DNA from: Lycorma delicatula
Taxonomy: Eukaryota; Arthropoda; Insecta; Hemiptera; Fulgoridae
Length of the DNA stretch: 64,000 nt
Assembly: GCF_047948215.1 (NCBI RefSeq)
Contig: NC_134465.1
Coordinates: forward strand, 18,868,022 to 18,932,021
Reading direction: 5' to 3'
The notes under the pieces are model-generated. The model was not told the DNA's origin. It worked only from the letters and a program-made list of their open reading frames with translations, and ran no database searches. A program made the translations under genes and the position numbers. This document shows, one piece after another, positions 22,500 through 34,794 of the stretch. Each line of letters begins with the position of its first letter. The stretch's first letter is position 1.

Positions 22500-22860
22500 T
22501 TTGTGCAGAATGAACAACCGAAGATTGACAAAACAAATATTTAATTTCTATATAAACAGAGCCACAAAGACCAACTAGTTTAAACAAATAGAAAGAGATT
22601 TAAAAATATTAAACGTTTCTACGGATCTGCGTAGACAGGAAAAAATTTAGAAAAATGATCCGAGAATCTAAGTTTCCAAAGAAAAAGATGTATAGAAACC
22701 TGAATAAATAGACGAAAGAAAAGCGACAACAACAGAGCAAAAGAATAAAAACCTTTTGGGAACAGAAAAAGAAGTCAAAACTATGTAAAAGTTACTATGT
22801 AAAGTTGTCGGATCGAAAAGAAAAAAAGCTTTTAAATCATGAAAGAAAATAAGCTTTAAT
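22500..22860 (+). mobile_element. Possible decayed LINE or other protein-coding element remnant
   Basis: Plus-strand frames, with stops, show basic helical stretches (NRATKTN, FKQIERDLKI, SFQRKRC, RRKKSDNN). These are loosely like the charged C-terminal part of some LINE proteins. No diagnostic motif is present; base composition alone could produce Lys-rich reading here. Confidence 0.2.
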
Positions 22861-22870
22861 ACTATTGCTA

Positions 22871-23362
22871 TTTTTTCACTTCCTTGTACGAAAAAAGAAA
22901 GCATTGTAATCGGGAAAAATTTCAGGTTTTAGATTTCAACGGAAATATCCATTTTGACCATCTCTGAATTCATTTTGACTAGTTTCGGTGTGACGTCTGT
23001 ACAAGTATGTACGTATCTCGCATAACTCAAAAACGATTAGCCGTAGGATGTTGAAATTTTGGTTTTAGGACTGTTCTAACATCTAGTACTACACCCTTTT
23101 GATCGCAATCGACTGGACCAAAAAAGCTCAAAGTCCAAAAAATTTGGATTTTGGACTTTTTCTTAACTGCAGTAATAAGCCCTCGTTGAGAGCTTTTCAA
23201 CGCTATTTCATAAGCGGTACTTAGTTTCATGGGTTCCAGTTATTAACTATAAAAAAAAAAAGAAAAAATACCCGAAGTTATTCAAATTTTATGTACTTTT
23301 CATTTAAAAAAAAGTGTATATGTAATTTACAAGGCGTACAAGGAAGTTATGTGATGAACACA
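22871..23362 (-). repeat. MITE-like repeat 'R4', copy 2
   Basis: Begins TTCACTTCCTTGTACG at 22875 and ends GCGTACAAGGAAGTTATGTG near 23354, in minus orientation. It keeps AAAACGATTAGCCGTAGGATG, ATCGCAATCGACTGGACC and CCCTCGTTGAGAGCTTTTCA. The central B-box-like segment is replaced by an A/T stretch, so it is shorter than copy 1. Confidence 0.8.
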
Positions 23363-24177
23363 TTAGTTTTTATCGTTTAGATAAACTAGTTGAATCCTAA
23401 ACTTAAGATTTGCAAAAAAAAACACGATAACCCATTTTTGACACGATCATCACACTTTCTCCTTCAATGTAACTATTCTGGTTATATTCTCCGGGAAAAT
23501 AAAAACTGTAGAAAAAGACAAAAATTGGGTTATGTGAAGAAATAGTTTAGAATGTAGGATGTAGTAAATATGTTGGAATTAAAAGATTAGCGCGTAAGAG
23601 AAAAAATTTATTAAATGACTGATGACACGAAAAATCTATCTCGTGCTTTGTTTTTTCTTAAAATCGTCATACATCTGGTGTTACTCATTACATTACTCAT
23701 TACTCTGGTTTTCTCAACGATGTTTTAACCGTTATTATAATAAAATCGAATAAACTATTTATGGTACTTTTAATAAAAATAAAAATTAATCACAATAACA
23801 TTTTCTATATAAAAAAAAAAAAGCTAATGACAAAGGAAATCCAGTGGAAAAAAATCGGTTGGGATTTTACAATATGATGGCCCAACCTTTGACACAATTT
23901 TCAGCGTCAATGGAAAAATTCCTTTTTAAAGATTTATCTAAATATCTTTGTAATTTTTTTGATGTTAAAAAAAAGAACAAAAAATTGATATGTGTTTCAG
24001 AGTGGTCAAATTAAAATAATATTAAAATATAAGTTATTTAACAGTAGTAGGAAAAGTAGAAATTTCCGATAAGTTACAAAAAGTTAAAACTATGAAAGCG
24101 TCTTGACTTTTAAATTTAATAAAGGATCATTACTTTACGTACATATAGATTTAACATATCTTCCTCAGCACTACCAA

Positions 24178-24219
<42 letters not shown>

Positions 24220-25090
24220 TGAGAGAGATCGCTTACTCTTTTTTAATCCAAATTTTTTTTGTAATACGGCATTTATATTTAAATATTTATCCAATTTCTT
24301 TCAAAGCTCAAAACTGTACTTACGTATACATACATATTTCTTTAAAACCAAAAAAGAGATGAATGAGAATGAGAAAAAGAAATGGGTAAAACTAAAAAGT
24401 GAGTTTTAAATTTTATTAAATAAAACTTTAACAAGAATTTTACTGAGATATGAAAAAAATGTACTTACAGAATACATTTAGCCAAAGGGAGAAAAAAGTT
24501 GACTTAATTTACGTACTACAAAACAAAAACAAAAAAATTGAAAACTTAAGGATGCCACAAAATGTTTAACGTAACTGCGATCAATAAGTTTCGCTTATTT
24601 ATTTTTCTATAAAAAATAAAATAATGAATAAAGATTTTTTTTTTTTTTATTAAAGTCCTATGAATATGTAAACAAGTTTTTATTAAAAACATACAATTTT
24701 TTCAAAATTTTAACAGACAGCTAATTAATCCTGTATTTTTTAGAGTTAAACACAAGTTAAGAAGAAGAGAGAAACTGGACTTGCTTGTAAAGCGTGGCCG
24801 GACTGTAGGCACGTAATCAACAATCACTCATTGTTTCACGTACTGAAAAATCAATTTGGATATGATTGACTAGACCAGGTTGAACGATGTGCGTGGGCAA
24901 AGATTTGGCAATGTTGTGCCTGGTAGAGTGATAATGACTATGGCTTGTTATGAATGTAACTAATACCTATGAAATAGCTAGGTACTCTCAAATCAAAATC
25001 TAGTGTTTTATTTTACCAGATAAAAAAGTAATCTAATAACTTATATTAATTAAATTAAAAAAAAATACTAGTAATAATAAAATTAACTGA
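23363..25090. other. AT-rich interval with a (CA)n(GA)n microsatellite
   Basis: A CA run passing into a GA run covers about 24175-24228. A GC-richer unassigned patch spans about 24775-24980 (GCGTGGCCGGACTGTAGGC, GATGTGCGTGGGCAAAG). No frame or repeat family could be named for it. Confidence 0.45.
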
Positions 25091-25091
25091 C

Positions 25092-25136
25092 CCATCAGGA
25101 GTAAACTTAGAAATAGTTCCATCTTTAAACACGTAC
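25092..25136 (-). CDS. Candidate 45-bp host micro-exon
   Basis: On the minus strand a pyrimidine-rich tract (GTTTTCTTTGTTACAG) ends at an AG acceptor (25138-25137), and a possible donor GTCAGT lies at 25091-25086. The 45 bp between them preserve frame and read YVFKDGTISKFTPDG. Repeats of this 'DGT...PDG' kind occur in CPAP/TCP10 G-box and some flagellar proteins. The donor is weak, and there is no second exon beside it to confirm the gene, so this is a speculative call. Confidence 0.25.
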
Positions 25137-25329
25137 CTGTAACAAAGAAAACATACCGAATATAAATTAAATAAATATAAGTATATTTATTTTATATTAC
25201 GCATTAATTTTAAATTTAAATTTAGCTTAAATCGTTGAGGATTTTACGGGAGGATAAAAAAGAAGATGATATGCATATTAAGTTTGATGATAATACCTGC
25301 GGTAATATATTTCAAAAAGAAGATATTTC

Positions 25330-25525
25330 TTTTGATCCGTAATTTGACTGGTTTGCTGTTATTTTCCGTTACTTTTGTGTTATTCTTTTGATCTATACAT
25401 TTTTATTTCTTCCTACAAGGTATAGACAATTTGTAACACTCTTATCTAACTTTCTATACGTCACTCTATCACAAAATTAATTAATCTTGGATGTTGTAAT
25501 ACAAGATGGTCCACCTAACCTAATT

Positions 25526-25562
<37 letters not shown>

Positions 25563-25600
25563 GATTCTGACATCAACTTCTCTCCTTCCTAATTGTTTAA
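25330..25600 (-). pseudogene. Decayed LINE C-terminal fragment
   Basis: Minus-strand translation gives a GHLVLQHPRLINFVIE-like run and then an ANQSN end near 25340. It parallels the HPGIVASIL...SNQSND region of the LINE at 17041-17825. A 32-bp T-run (25527-25558) interrupts it. Stops and shifts are frequent. Same group as the 17-kb copy, older. Confidence 0.45.
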
Positions 25601-25879
25601 GGATCTCTTCAAATTTGTATTCAATTTTAAAAATCCTTCTGCAACAGAAGATTACTCTTTTCCTTTCTGACATTTCCTCTTCTTCATGTCTCACTAAAGT
25701 GTTCGCTATAATTCAACAATTATTTTCAAGAATTTATATCTTAATTTTTAGACGTACGACCGATAAAGATTACTTTACCGCATGGAAAATAATATTAATC
25801 TTCTTTTTCTTTTTTGTTACCTTCACTTTGAGGTATGACCAGTTTTATACACGGCTCCAAGTGAGAATCTGGGAGAAAT

Positions 25880-26250
25880 AATCCACTCATGCCCTTCTCC
25901 TGCCATCTTCGTGCGGATAATCTTGACCGACATCGAAGACGCCGCGTACTAAGACCGTTCGGTCCGCAGCTCAGTCCCCATGATGTTATCTGGAGAAAGC
26001 ACCCCGAATTCCCTCTAGCATGGTTCCCTATGCTGCAGGAACCGATTTCAGACTAATACCGTGCCATCTGCGGTATTCTCCTTCCCGCAATAGCCACGTA
26101 ACGCGTAAGGACTTTTCGAGCGCACATGTACTTTAAAATACCCGTGATCGGTAAGAACTGGGTCAACTCGTTCTCAAATTTCCAGCGCTTGTGGTTCAGC
26201 TATCTTTGAACGTTCGGGATCTGTGGGTCCATCAGACCCCTTAGTCGATT
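25880..26250 (-). pseudogene. LINE ORF2 C-terminus (R1/I-type)
   Basis: A GC-rich island. Its minus-strand frame reads LTDHGYFKVHVRSKSPYALR, then a knuckle remnant YCGKENTADGTVLV, then SVKIIRTKMAGEGHE. The TGHG-like segment followed by a CxxC-type knuckle with 'TAD' matches the order in R1/I-clade ORF2 ends, as at 13891-14394. One cysteine and the histidine of the knuckle are lost and stops occur. The 5' side is truncated near 26250. Confidence 0.6.
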
Positions 26251-27645
26251 GATTACTATATATTTTTAAAATCTATCTAATATTATCCAATTTTGAGATT
26301 CTTTTAATTAAATAAATTTTTAATATATCGTGCTACTCTATCTTAACGTTTCTTTACGTTTCCCTTTTATTCTTATGTAATTTTAACTAAAATTCTTTGA
26401 ATCCTTACGACACAGTACATTATTTTCAAATCATATGTGTTTTCTATCAGAAGAAAAATGACACCGGGGAATTCTAATATTAAATTTCTTTTTGGATAAT
26501 TATTCTACTCTCAAATTATTCCTTCGTATTGAATTGCTATTTCTATATACAAGTTCTTAACAAAACTACATTTTTCTAAATTACTTTTTGAATCGGCTCT
26601 TTCATTTCTTCATCTTGTACTCTTATTACGTCTATTTGATTCCAGTTCGTAGAATAATATTTCTTTCGCTGTATTTCAATCCGGTTTTTTCTTTCGTTAT
26701 ATTAAATTTTTATTTCATTCTACATTATGAAATGTCTTTCTTTCAATGTCTTCTTGAATCTTTATTTTTAACCTTATTTTACCGATTTACTAGTCTGTAG
26801 ATAGAATTTCCTAACAGGATAGAAAATACGTATAAAGAAGTATACGTTACCTTAGATAAAAATCTATTAATACACAACCCTCATTACTTGAAAACATTAA
26901 ATAGATAAATTAGTATATAAATTAATATACGTAATATAAATATATACATTTAACAAGAATACAGAATATTCAGATTCAAATAATTCTCGACGCAAATAAC
27001 AAAAATAAATATAATTAGGCAGATAAAATATTTAGTTCCTAAATATCCCTTTACACTTGATGAAGCCTTGCATTGAATGCGAAACTTTCTGCTGTTGTTT
27101 GTATTATTTTAAGTAATAATATAATAATATTGTAAAACTGTTGTTTTTTACCTGAATAATTATAATATTGACTTGTTTTAAAATCCAACCGAAAAGTTAT
27201 CATTTATTATTATTTATTTACAAACAAACACACAAAAAAATCTGTGATTCATTTATCAGACAAAAATTAAAAGAGAAAGTTGGAAATATGTCGTTCATTT
27301 TCACAAGTTTCAATTGTCGGGAGGATTGAACCCACAACACATTTTCCTTAATTTGCCTAAAAACAGACACTATGATAGTAAATGGATTGAGCGTTTGTGA
27401 CGTCCGTTCGGTCGAAAGAGTCAAGATAATATATAATGGAATATTAAGTAACTGGCCTACGACAGATTAATTATGGATTTTATTCGATCGATCTGAACAA
27501 ATATTTAAGGTATCGGATATTATAACAAACACTTTTTTTTTAAAAAACAAAAAGTACGTAAAATTTTATTTCATTAATAAATTCAGATATTTTTTCTTTT
27601 TTTTATTGTCAATATTAAGTTATTATTTATCATAAAAGTTTTTTT
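26251..27645. other. AT-rich, no gene supported
   Basis: Phe/Ile-rich open frames (26588-26800) look like chance reading of T-rich DNA. No repeat family member recognised. Confidence 0.5.
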
Positions 27646-28170
27646 GAAAATCAGAGGTTAATAATTATTAATAAATCAATATATTTAAATTAAAAAAAAG
27701 TAAAAAAATGAGATGAAGTCTGATTCGAACCGATGTGCCTTCCCTTGTAAGATCCAAATACTTCATTAATTAAAATTTTATTTGGCTGAAACTCTGGAAC
27801 CGATGAAAATAAATACCACTTATGTATGATAAATCGTTGAATAGCTCTCAACGGGGACTTATTTCTGCAGTTACGAAAAAGTCCAAAATCCATTTTTTTT
27901 TGGATTTTGTGCTTTGTTGAACACTTGGTTCAGTCGATTGCAATCAAAAGGAGAGGTGCACAACTAGATATTATAACAGTCCTAAATCCAAAATTTCAAC
28001 ATTCTACGGCTAATCGTGTCTCAATTTTACGAGATAAATAGGTGCGTACGTACAAACGTCACGTCGAAACTAGTCAAAATGCATTCAGAGATGGTCAAAA
28101 TGGATATTTCGGTTGAAATCTGAAAACCGAAATTTTTTTACTTCCTTTACTTCGTACAAGGAAGTAAAAA
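27646..28170 (+). repeat. MITE-like repeat 'R4', copy 3 (left-truncated)
   Basis: The right end CGTACAAGGAAGTAAAAA is intact at 28153-28170 and the interior is well conserved (TGATTCGAACCGATGTGCC, GAATAGCTCTCAACGGGGAC, GATTGCAATCAAAAGGAGAG). The left TIR is missing; homology starts at ATCAGAGGTTAATAATTA near 27650. Confidence 0.8.
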
Positions 28171-28839
28171 TAATTATATTCTACATTTAAGAAAATAAAC
28201 GTTTGGTTTGATATCATAAGCAAAAATGTTAAAAAATAATGATAACGGCATTGTATTTAATTCTGTTAAACTTAGCTATTCAATATAGTAACTAAATTTT
28301 TAAACAATATATTTCCTAAGTACCACAAACACCCAGGTATGGAAACTGGAAAAAAATTGATACATTTTTGAATTTTATTAATAAAATCAGCACAGTAAAA
28401 GTACTTTTTTTCATTGTCACTATTTCAGTCTATTTTGTGAATAAATTCTATAAAAAAAAGAAATTATAGTAGGTTTAATTCATCAATGCTCGAGATTTCG
28501 TCATCCGTAGAATTGCAATTATTATCCCAGTTACTTAACCACAAATAAACGACCTCATTTCCATCATTCAAAATACATTATTTCTTAAACTATCTTTTAA
28601 TCAAATCATCCGGTATTTCTTCTACTCGAGCTGCAATAATCCACTCAAAACTCTGTATTAAAAACAGTTTCTTAATTCTACCAGATAACTTAGTCTCGTG
28701 TTGGCCATCCGGTTTGTAAAGCGTTTACGGAGTTTCATTTTGAACGGTCAGTTTACGCAGATATATAAAGATTAAAGAAGAATAGACGTCATTCCAACAA
28801 GACGAATAATCCTATTACAAAAGGCAGTTTATTTTATAT
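28171..28839. other. AT-rich, nothing recognised
   Basis: No coding-like stretch or family repeat. Confidence 0.5.
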
Positions 28840-28887
28840 GGATATGAATACTAGATCGTGGACACCGGTGTTCTTTGGTGGTTGGGT
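28840..28887 (+). repeat. Fragment of SINE family 2 body
   Basis: GAATACTAGATCGTGGACAC and TGTTCTTTGGTGGTTGGGT match the central body of the family-2 SINEs in plus orientation. Both ends are missing; the right end abuts Helitron sequence at 28888. Confidence 0.75.
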
Positions 28888-29398
28888 GACAGGTAAAAAC
28901 ATGCTTTTTTAGAAAAGCAGCGCTATCTGTTGGACGTAAAAGCAACACACGTTATATTAAATATTTTACGATTCATTTCAATGTTTCCGATATGTGTGTC
29001 CGCTATAGATTAAAAACTACTAGAATGATTTACGCGCGAGGAAAAGGAAGAAAGGGAAAACTCGAAAAAGGTAAAAGGGAAAAATGGAAAAAGGATAAAA
29101 AAGAAAGGGAAACAGGAAGGGAAAATGAAGGAATGAAATGGAAAGAGAGAAGAAAGGGGGGAAAGAGAAAGAGGAAATAGGGGAAAGGGAATATGATAAA
29201 AATAAAAATGGGGAAATGGGAAAAAAGAAAGGGAGAAGAGTTAAAGGGAAAGGTTAAATTTTGTGAAGTACCGTGTAATGTTCATTTTGTTAATGTTTTA
29301 TCAAACTTTGAATTGTGTACATTTAATCTACTCGTGTATATATATATATATATATATACTCAAATGTAGCAATAGCGAAGCGTTGCCGTGTGTGCTAG
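28888..29398 (+). mobile_element. Helitron, 5'-truncated, with polypurine tract
   Basis: Matches the complete copy at 52059-52750 from GACAGGTAAAA onward: AAAAGCAACACACG, TCAATGTTTCCGATATGTGT, CCGCTATAGATTAAAAACTA. A nearly pure A/G plus strand follows (about 29037-29255), then a TA run, then AGCAATAGCGAAGCGTTGCC and the terminal GTGCTAG. Non-autonomous. Confidence 0.8.
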
Positions 29399-30935
29399 TA
29401 AATAATAAAAAAATCAATTCCCACCTCAAAAGTGAAATAGATTTTTTGTTTTTTTTTTTTGCTCTAACTTCCTTCGGTTTAAATATTTTTCAAATATTTT
29501 TTTTAAATTTCCTTTTTCATATTTTAGCCTCTATTGAAGAGGGTGTTAGATTTAGACAAAACTTTTCTTAAGGGATATTTTTAACTATATTTGGACATTT
29601 TTAGAAAAAATACTTCTTAAAATTCATTCCCCATTTCTAAAAAAATTATATTTGTGTTTATTTTTTCATTTTCTGGTTATAGCGTTTTAATTTGTATTAT
29701 TAACATCCAGAAGGTCATGTAATACGTTGCCAGTTTTTTTTCATTAATAGATCTAAGAACAAATATATCACCTAAAATACCTATCGAAGTTTCGTAAATA
29801 TAATAAAAAAAAATAATAAATAATGCGGTTGTTTGCATTATTATTATTATTTATACATTTCCCTGAATTTATTGATTCCTAAATGCAGAATGAAATATTA
29901 ATTTATATTCAAATATACAAAACGAATCATCTCTCTCATTTTTTAAAATATCTATTGGTTAATAAATATGCATTATGGACGAAGGAATGCCTACAAAATA
30001 TATGTTAAAAATAAATCAGTAATGATTCAACGCATCAACTTTGGATACTGTACGAGTTATATACATATATATTTTGCATCTTTTCATAAGCAAAGTAAAA
30101 ATAAGTTACGACTCCCAATAAAGAATTTCATGGATTTATAAAGAAGGTAAGTTAATAAACTAAAATCATAACTAAAAAAAGTATATGAAAAATATAAAAA
30201 ATTATTCATTTTTGTTTTTTTACCAAATAAAATATTTTAAAACACTGAAAATATAACGAATCAAAACAGAAAATATGATATGAAAAATAAAAATAAACAA
30301 ACTGAAAGAAAACAAAAAATCAATGGGAATTTTTCATTGTAAATATTGGCAACATCGCTTGCTCAATTAACGCAAAATTTAATCACTACTTCATTTCGTT
30401 CGATAAAATAACAGGCGCAGTATATTTACAACCAATATCTTCCATAAAGCTTTATTTACCTTATTAAAAAAAATAAAGAAATCGAGTTCGTACAAAATAA
30501 TGTAGCAGGCTATATTACACAGGCAAATAGATTTGACGGTAAAAACCTACTGATACGTATAATATATATATATATATGTATATAAAAATGTGTGTGTGTG
30601 TGTGTGTGTAAATAAAGGTAATTAAATGTTTTACTCGGAATAGACAGAATGATAAAATGCTAAACTGTAAACATAACATCAAAAATGGGTAGGTAAGCTA
30701 TACCATAAAAAACCCCACTTTATTAGGATTTGCCTGCACGGATCAAGGGAAACCATTATTTAGAACAGCATAACAAAATATATGAAAAATACAGAAAAAT
30801 ACATTTATACAGAGTAACCAAAAACGAACTCCGAGGTTTCAAGAACGAATACAGTTTTTATTCTCCAGCACGTAATCTGTATTTTATGTGTAATCTTGAA
30901 GCGATAACTATTAATTAGTTTACACATTTTCCGCC
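29399..30935. other. AT-rich with TA/TG microsatellite
   Basis: TA then TG runs occupy about 30563-30608. No gene or family repeat recognised. Confidence 0.5.
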
Positions 30936-30939
30936 AGGT

Positions 30940-31975
30940 AGCTGCTGCGTTAGACTCACAGGCAAAACTCTTAAGAGTTTGGGGTTTAACAGTATAGCCA
31001 TCTGCGTATACCGATTCTCAGTAACAAAATCAGTGACTTTCGTACAAAGAAATTTTATGCGAGTCTATAGTAAAAATTCTTCGAGCGACAAAAGCATACG
31101 AATGGTGTGTTTAAAACGATTTAAAACCGGAAGCGTTTTGAAAGGATACTTACCGACTGGTCAAAAACAAATTTCGAAAACACAGAAAGAATTTGACTAT
31201 CTATTCTAGTTCAGCTCGTAGAGCTAGTCGTCAACTAAACATTTCTAAAAGCGCTGTGTCCATAGTGTTGTTCGCAGGCGATTAAAATTTCGTACATATA
31301 AAATGCAGAGTTATGTCATGAAATTAACCCTGACGGTAAGCGGTAAAGAGTTCAATTTGTACTGATCATGTTAAACATCATTTCTGCTGATGAAAACTAC
31401 CTGCAGCCCGTTTTATTTTCAGCTAAATAATATTTCATTATCATGGAGTCGTGAATCGCCATAACGGTCGAATATAGAGTTCAGAAAATTTACACGAATA
31501 TCTGGAACGTCCGCAAATGTCCGAAAGTAAATGTCTAGCGGGGTATCATGCGTAATCGAATTTCTGGGCTATCTTTTTCCTTCGAGCAGAAATGAATTAC
31601 CGGTACAGTGTACTCACTCGGACGCGATAGTGAAATATAAATTTCTGCAGACTGAAAGCAGGCAAACTGAAATTAGAAGGGCCTAATTTTCAAAAAGTAT
31701 GGAGCAGCTCCGCACCATGTAGAAGTTGTGCGGACTGCGCTCAAGGACAGGTTCCCCAAAAGCTGGATAGGCCTTGAAGCTCCCAACGCATGGGATTATA
31801 TAAAGACGTTGTATACCAAAATAATACGCAGTCGTTCGACAACCGCGCCAAACAATAATAACAGCCGTGGAAGCGATCCTGGAGAATTGCTTACCAGTGT
31901 GGAACGAGGAGGATATCAGTTTAACGTACGCAGGGCTGCGATATTGTGTCCGCATCCATGATGCGGACAATTAAT
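30940..31975 (+). pseudogene. Tc1/mariner-like transposase with DUF4817-type HTH, internally decayed
   Basis: The N-terminal frame (30979-31209) has TFVQRNFMRVY, SIRMVCLKRFKTGSVLKG and a downstream Gln/Lys-rich segment. I recognise this order as the DUF4817 DNA-binding region in a widespread insect Tc1/mariner-like transposase group. After poorly conserved sequence, the C-terminal end appears at 31728-31961: VRTALKDRFPKSWIG, a WDYIKTLY segment and NVRRAAILC. Family members are about 350 codons; the middle, with the first catalytic aspartates, is not readable. Two more copies lie at 53376-54320 and 63240-64000. Confidence 0.7.
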
Positions 31976-33050
31976 ACCTAACGAGAATGTAGTTTTGTTT
32001 CCGTACAATATTTTTCATCCATCCTCAGACGCAAAAATTTGAAGGTGTTAGTGAAATTTAAAATACGTTAGTAACTCGCAAACGAAGCATTTTACGATGT
32101 ATATTTATATGAACTATTTCCATTACATTCACAAATAGAATAGATTATGAAAGTCCCAGAAGAACTTCGTGATACAATCTGTAATTACTCTCGAGTATAA
32201 AAAATTAATAGAACTGTAACGTTAAAGTTAACAGTACGTAATACTACGAAGCAAAAGTACGACTTTGATTTTACTCTTATATACGCATACATTTATAGAT
32301 GAAGCAGCATTTAAAAGGCAAAACAACGGGATAGAAAAGAAAAATAAAGTAACAGGAGTGGGAGATAATTACAGTAATTTATCAAATCCGCCTAAAATTT
32401 GGTTCACAATTTAATCGTCAAGTGTTACTAAGTATAGATTAATTTACTCGGAACGTTAATGGGTAAAACGGGTCATTGTAAAATAGATAGCACACTTAAA
32501 TACGAACTCTGTAAATGTATAATACACGTATCTAAATCACCTATATAGTCATGATAATTACACATAAAGCCTACACACACACACACGAGCGCGCGCGCGC
32601 ACACACAGTGAGAGAATGAGGGGGGCGATAAATTCCTCGTTATCATCTTTTTTATCTATCGAATAAAATTTTAACACTTGGCAAATTAGCAACGTTACTA
32701 TTTTTTTATTTGAAAGGATTTCAACCCGGAATAAAAATAAAATCATAGCATTACATGTAAATTTAAAAAAATAACTAATATCAACTATAAAAAATTAAAT
32801 ATTTTTAGTATAAATCATATTTAAGTGATCAAATCTCAATACATCTTCATCATTAGACTTACATAAAAATTAGAGAAGATGAATAAAAAATACACCATTG
32901 TCAGTCGGAAAGTTCTCAGTCTACCGTAAAGATGGCGCAAGTATGATCAAAACTGTAATATTTATCATGTTCCTTTAGATCCTTTATTAATGCTTTATTA
33001 ATCTTTCATTAATGATCCTTTATTAACCATTATATAATGTATTGCAAGGT
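31976..33050. other. AT-rich with CA/CG alternating tract
   Basis: An alternating purine-pyrimidine run (CA then GC then AC) spans 32572-32608. Otherwise unassigned; the TTGTCAGTCGGAAAGTTCTC stretch near 32898 might belong to the end of the mariner that follows. Confidence 0.4.
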
Positions 33051-33059
33051 TTAGATGAG

Positions 33060-33770
33060 TGCATTTATTTATTTGCGTCGATCGAGGAAAGAAAGTGTTT
33101 TAAAATTTTCTGAAAAACGTACAAAACTGAAGTTCGAGTTGTTATTAGGTACTTTGTTGTAATAGGTTTAACTCCCACGGACGTACAAAAACAATTATAT
33201 ATTCTACCTCACGTTGATTCTTCTCTTTGGTTTTTGACGGTTAAAAAAAGGACTGCTGAATTTGAACATGATCGTACACAAATTCAAGAAGATTAACCCT
33301 CGGGAGACCCAAAAACGATTGCGACGACTGACGAAATCATTACAAAAACCCACAATGCCGTATTAAATGATAGCCGACAGAAGGTACTCGAGTTTGCTGA
33401 AATCGCAAAAATGTCGATAGATCGAGTCCGCTATATTTGAAAAGATATTTTGCGTATGAAAAAACTATCCGCCGGATGGGTGCTGCTAGGTGTGTTAACC
33501 GTCGACTAAAAATACATTAGACTGAACACTTCTCAAAGGTGTTTAGAGATTTAAACGCGATTCCGATGAGATGCTTCGACGTTTTATAACAACAGATGAA
33601 ACGTGGATTTTCCATCACACACCAGAGATCAAAAAGCAATCCCAACAGTGTGAAACCGTGCGAAAGTGAGCCAAAAAAAAAAAAAAATTAAATCGGTTCC
33701 ATCTGTAAGAAAAATTACGGTTATGTTTTCGTGATTCTCGTGGCGTGATGTTCATAGAACCACCGAAGAG
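33060..33770 (+). pseudogene. Mariner transposase, N-terminal and first catalytic region (copy A)
   Basis: Frames with stops show EVRVVIRYFV (first helix-turn-helix), RTAEFEHDRTQIQED, HNAVLNDSRQKVLEFAEIAK (second helix-turn-helix), KMSIDRVRYI, and ITTDETWIFHHTPEIKKQS, which holds the first catalytic aspartate of the D,D34D triad. A DSRGVMFIEPPKR segment follows, in the order expected of mariner, before the sequence switches to the start of a second mariner at about 33770. A 14-A run has disrupted the region after the DETW motif. Confidence 0.82.
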
Positions 33771-34350
33771 GATTACGTTTCATTTAAAAGCGGTTTACGG
33801 TAGTGAAACTGTTGACAGGAGTACTGTGAGTAGGTGGGCGTTGAAATTTCGCGAATGTGAAGATGGAAAAGCGACAATTGAGGACACGTCTTGCAGCGAT
33901 GACCGGTTTCTGTGACTGACGAGAAATATCTAAAGGAGGTGGATAATTTCCTTCAAAGTGACCGGCGAATCACCCAGAAACGCATCGCTATTCAGTTAGG
34001 CATATCTAAAGAACGACTACGCTATATTATCGAGCGATTGGGTTAATGTAAAAAATGTGGACGATAGATACCGCGCAAATGCTCTGATGGCTCTACGCAA
34101 GCTGAAGTTTGAGCGTATTCCGCACGGGCCATACTCGCCGAATTTGGCTCCGTGCGACTTCCACTTCTTCCCTCATCTCAAGAGGGATCACAAAGGTAAT
34201 CACTACACCACCGACGATGAGGTGTAGGAAGCTGTGGACGCTTTGATCCGAGATAGACCGCCAGAATTTTTCAGTGACGGAATGGAAAAACTTGTCACAC
34301 GTTGGGAAAAGTGTATCGGTGTAAAGGGGGATTATATTGAAAAATAAATA
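33771..34350 (+). pseudogene. Second mariner transposase (copy B), internally deleted
   Basis: Begins in the helix-turn-helix region (AVYGSETVDRSTVSRWALKF, ATIEDTSCSDDRF), continues with EVDNFLQSDRRITQKRIAIQ and SKERLRYIIERLG, then jumps near 34060-34080 to the end of the protein: GPYSPNLAPCDFHFF (third catalytic aspartate region), EFFSDGMEKLVTRWEKCIG and GDYIEK at the stop (about 34347). One in-frame stop remains near 34227. The first two catalytic residues are deleted. Confidence 0.85.
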
Positions 34351-34794
34351 CTGCATTTTGTAGCTAAGGTATTGTGCTTTTATTCGTTTTTTATTTCGTT
34401 GCCATATATCTTTTCATTCTCATGCTAAGCATATATGTGCAAAATTTATCGGCCGAGCCTCGTACTATTCGACGAGAATCAAATAAAAATACAAGAATTA
34501 ACATATCCGACTATAATAAGAGAGTTTAATATCCTATTTAAAAGAAAAATCCTAAATTTTATACTATTAAGTAACCTTAAATCGTAAAATAAATAAAAGT
34601 TTTCTGTTGTTTTAAAATAAAAATAATAGGTATGTTGTCAACCGCTTAAACAAGGGGACGAAAGTACAAGCGATTCACATTAACGGAAAAAATTAATCGT
34701 AACACTTTTATTACATATAAAATCAGAAAGCTGACAACTAAGTCGTTATATTTTCCTGTTATTGGTTATTAATTCTTATATGGTAGAGAAAAAA
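34351..34794. other. Possible mariner flank then AT-rich DNA
   Basis: TTATCGGCCGAGCCTCGTAC near 34450 may be the TIR of one of the two mariners. Nothing else assigned. Confidence 0.35.

Noticed and set aside
31728..31970. Open frames on both strands as separate genes
   Set aside because: The plus frame is the transposase C-terminus; the minus frame is its shadow.
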